The notes beneath the pieces were generated by a model. That model was not told the origin of the DNA. It worked only from the letters and a program-made list of their open reading frames with translations, and did not search any database. Shown here piece by piece: positions 4,752-7,060 of a DNA stretch of 7,060 nt. Position 1 is the stretch's first letter. Each line of letters starts with the position of its first letter. The translations under genes and the position numbers were made by a program. Location: NCBI GenBank assembly GCA_018240935.1, contig JAFEEV010000279.1, forward strand, positions 1 to 7,060, given 5' to 3'. The stretch comes from Pseudomonadota bacterium (GTDB lineage: Bacteria > Pseudomonadota > Gammaproteobacteria > Burkholderiales > Nitrosomonadaceae).

Positions 4752-7060
4752 TCAAAAACCTGCGATTAACGATGCCCGGACAGCAATCGGTGAACCGGGT
4801 GTAATGTTGAAATCGTTCTGCGCCGAAGCGAAGTACTTGGTATTGAAAACGTTTTCGATGTTCAGCTGTCCGCGGAACCGTTTTGAGAACTGCGCAAACA
4901 GCGCAGCGTCGACACGCGTAAAGTCGGGCAAAACAACCTGATTGGTCAACGAAGAATACATACTGCCACGGTGGATCACGCCCAACGCCGCGCCGATGCT
5001 CGGCGTAAAATCGTACCGGCTCCACATGGAGAACGTATGACGCGGCAGTTCCGCAACCGATGCGCCTTTTTTAGCCACGCCAAAAATATCGCTGGTGATT
5101 TCCCCGGTTTGATAGGCATACCCTCCCATCACATTCCAGTTTGCCGTAATCTTTCCGGCAAGACTGACTTCAACGCCTTCGGTGCGCTGACCTTTGGTCA
5201 GAAAAGTCTGCCCCCCCACGATCGAATTAATCACATTGGTGCGATCCAATTGATAAACCGCCGCGGTAAACGCCAGATCGGGCCGGATATCCCATTTAAT
5301 CCCCGTCTCCAGGGTAGTAAATTTTTCCGGTCTTAACGTTTCGACTGTGACGTTCAAAGCGGTCAACTGGTCGCCGGCGCGTGGAACATACGCCTGACTG
5401 TAGCTTGCGTAAATCGAAACCGGTGTAATCGGCTTATAGATCAAACCAAACCGGGGGGCAATCAAATCATCGCGTGTTTTTAGATGATCCCGCGCGCCGT
5501 TCTTCTGCTGGAAATCCACTTCGAACAAATCGTAGCGCACACCGGCAATCGCTTGCAATTGCGGGATAATCTCAATCTGATCCTGGATATAGAGCGAAGT
5601 CACATTGACGACGCTGCGGTTCAGTGCGTCGATATCTCCCCCGCTGTCCCTGGTTCTGAAAGTAATGGGAACATGGGTGATCGGATTGCTAAAAGGAACA
5701 AGCCAGTTGGTCGTCGCCAAGTTATTATTGAACAAGCCGGTTTCGCGTCTGTTATGGGTTTCCTGGCGGCCCACTTCAATCCCGGCCATCAGGGTATGCG
5801 CAACCGGTCCGGTGTTCAAGGTATACAGCAAATTGGTTTGATTAAAAACATTTTCGCGCGTTGTCGTATTGTTATAAGCCCCCAATGAGACCAGGCCGGT
5901 CACGCCGTTCAATCCGCCGTTGGCGAACACATTCTGATAAAGCTTATCGTAGGTCGCATAATTCGTGCGGTTCTGCAACGTAATGCCGTTCTCGAATTTA
6001 TGCTCGATCAAGGAGTTAAAAGCCAGTACATCAACATTCGCATGGCTGCGCCGGGGATCGCCAAAAAATTGCGAACGGCTGACATCGACAGGCTGCCCGC
6101 GGAACGAAGTAATACCCCGGTCCGCAGTACGATGGTCGTTGAAGCGCTCCATGCTGGCAACAATTTTGGTTCGTTGCGTCGGTTTAATCGTGACTGTCGG
6201 CGATATGCCCAGCCGCATCAAGTTCACATCGTCGCGGAAACTGTCGGAATCTTCGAACAGCGCATTCAGACGGACGGCCGCGATGTCATTGATCACGTAA
6301 CCGACATCCGCGGTCATTCTTTTCTGATTGAATGACCCGCCTTGAAAAGTAAACTCCTGCACCGGATTCCAATGGGCTTGCTTGCTGACACGGTTGACTA
6401 CGCCGCCCGATCCGCCGCGGCCGAAAATCATACCGTTAGCGCCTTTGAGCACTTCGATGCGTTCCATGTTATACAGATCGCGATAATATTCCACGTCATC
6501 GCGGATACCGTCGGTAAAAAAATCGCCGGTGGAACGGTTACCGCGAAATACCAGCGCATCGCGGTTGCCTTCGCCTTGCGAAATACCGACACCGGGTACA
6601 TAACGAACCGCGTCTCCGATGCTTCGCACCGACTGATCCTTAATCAATTCGTTGGTTATTACCGTAATGGACTGCGGCACATCGCGCAGCAAAGTATTGG
6701 TTTTGGTCGCCGTACTGGTGCTCGCCGCCGCATAACGATTGGTATTTTCTGCCGTGACTTGGATCGTCGGCAACGTGGTGACTGCCGGTTCAGGTGAAGC
6801 CGAAGGTATCGCAACGATGGCCAAACCGTCTTCCCGCTGCGTAACTTGCAAACCGGAGCCGGTCAGCAACTGATCCAGTCCGGTCTTGATGTCAAAATCG
6901 CCTTCCAGGCCGTAGGTTATTTTCCCTTGTAGCAATGCGGGATCGATGGCAAGTTTTATTCCTGCCTGTTGTGAAAACTGAATAAGGGCATCGTGCAAAT
7001 AACCGGCGGGAATGTTGTAGGTTCGCGCGGCCGTTGCAGGAGCCGCAGATTGCGCGGCGC
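4752..7060 (-). CDS. TonB-dependent siderophore receptor with N-terminal STN domain, 5' end cut by window edge
   Basis: Outer-membrane 22-strand barrel that imports a ferric siderophore using TonB energy. The frame is open to the window edge; the TTG at 6998 is an internal Leu codon, since the preceding in-frame TYNIPAGY belongs to the STN domain. About 768 residues are visible; the signal peptide and start are missing. Counting from 6998: STN domain about 1-62 (with the preceding TYNIPAGY), a likely TonB box near 78-84 (TIQVTAE), then the plug about 100-208 with LRDVPQSITVIT, RYVPGVGISQGEGNRDALVFRG, FTDGIRDD, ERIEVLKG and GRGGSGGVVNRVSK. The barrel follows with APRFGLIYKP, IYASYSQAYVPR and TTLETGIKWD. 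It ends in LNIENVFNTKYFASA and a terminal Phe, the outer-membrane assembly signal. STN domains are typical of FecA/FpvA-type receptors that signal to a FecR-like anti-sigma factor and an ECF sigma factor; these genes are probably just beyond 7060. Substrate cannot be named from this sequence. Confidence 0.95.
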   Translation of the reverse strand, partial: AAQSAAPATAARTYNIPAGYLHDALIQFSQQAGIKLAIDPALLQGKITYGLEGDFDIKTGLDQLLTGSGLQVTQREDGLAIVAIPSASPEPAVTTLPTIQVTAENTNRYAAASTSTATKTNTLLRDVPQSITVITNELIKDQSVRSIGDAVRYVPGVGISQGEGNRDALVFRGNRSTGDFFTDGIRDDVEYYRDLYNMERIEVLKGANGMIFGRGGSGGVVNRVSKQAHWNPVQEFTFQGGSFNQKRMTADVGYVINDIAAVRLNALFEDSDSFRDDVNLMRLGISPTVTIKPTQRTKIVASMERFNDHRTADRGITSFRGQPVDVSRSQFFGDPRRSHANVDVLAFNSLIEHKFENGITLQNRTNYATYDKLYQNVFANGGLNGVTGLVSLGAYNNTTTRENVFNQTNLLYTLNTGPVAHTLMAGIEVGRQETHNRRETGLFNNNLATTNWLVPFSNPITHVPITFRTRDSGGDIDALNRSVVNVTSLYIQDQIEIIPQLQAIAGVRYDLFEVDFQQKNGARDHLKTRDDLIAPRFGLIYKPITPVSIYASYSQAYVPRAGDQLTALNVTVETLRPEKFTTLETGIKWDIRPDLAFTAAVYQLDRTNVINSIVGGQTFLTKGQRTEGVEVSLAGKITANWNVMGGYAYQTGEITSDIFGVAKKGASVAELPRHTFSMWSRYDFTPSIGAALGVIHRGSMYSSLTNQVVLPDFTRVDAALFAQFSKRFRGQLNIENVFNTKYFASAQNDFNITPGSPIAVRASLIAGF

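Noticed and set aside
6998..7060. TTG at 6998 as the start of the receptor gene.
   Set aside because: The frame continues upstream with TYNIPAGY, part of the STN domain, and no signal peptide follows 6998; the true start is outside the window.

Overview
The window looks like chromosomal DNA of a Gram-negative betaproteobacterium. The closest impression is a Nitrosomonas-type ammonia oxidiser, judged from remembered protein resemblances (the small periplasmic protein, the two-domain copper oxidase, the CrcB sequence); no database was consulted. All five genes that can be supported lie on the minus strand, so transcription runs from high to low coordinates. The outer-membrane receptor, the Sec signal peptides and an excellent Fur operator all point to a Gram-negative cell.

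Layout in order of transcription. (1) 7060 to 4752: a TonB-dependent siderophore receptor with an N-terminal STN signalling domain; its extreme 5' end lies beyond the window. (2) 4722 to 4702: a perfect 21-bp palindrome containing the classic 7-1-7 Fur motif, overlapping a good sigma-70 type promoter. (3) 4661 to 2409: a 750-residue exported, helix-rich protein made of two tandem copies of a unit of about 360 residues; I do not recognise the family. (4) 2409 to 2158: a gap of about 250 bp rich in inverted repeats: a long bulged hairpin at the stop codon, a perfect 20-bp palindrome, a 10-bp direct repeat and an 8-bp GC-rich hairpin. (5) 2157 to 1084: an exported two-domain, ceruloplasmin-like multicopper oxidase with every copper ligand present. 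(6) 1083 to 821: a second gap of about 260 bp with a possible promoter and no convincing gene. (7) 820 to 299: a small periplasmic protein of unknown function with a His-rich tail. (8) 251 to 1 and onward: the fluoride channel gene crcB, cut by the window edge, apparently starting at ACG behind two overlapping mini-ORFs.

How the genes may work together: the receptor and the duplicated protein form an iron-acquisition pair. The receptor imports a ferric siderophore, and the duplicated protein is expressed from its own Fur-repressed promoter, so it is probably made under iron starvation. The multicopper oxidase could oxidise Fe(II) or Cu(I) in the periplasm, but no visible operator ties it to the Fur promoter, and strong hairpins separate the two genes. 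The small periplasmic protein and crcB are close enough to be one translationally coupled unit and seem unrelated to iron.

The most interesting item is the Fur-controlled tandem-duplicate protein, a candidate for an undescribed periplasmic iron-handling protein. Next are the ACG start of crcB and the hairpin cluster between 2222 and 2409.
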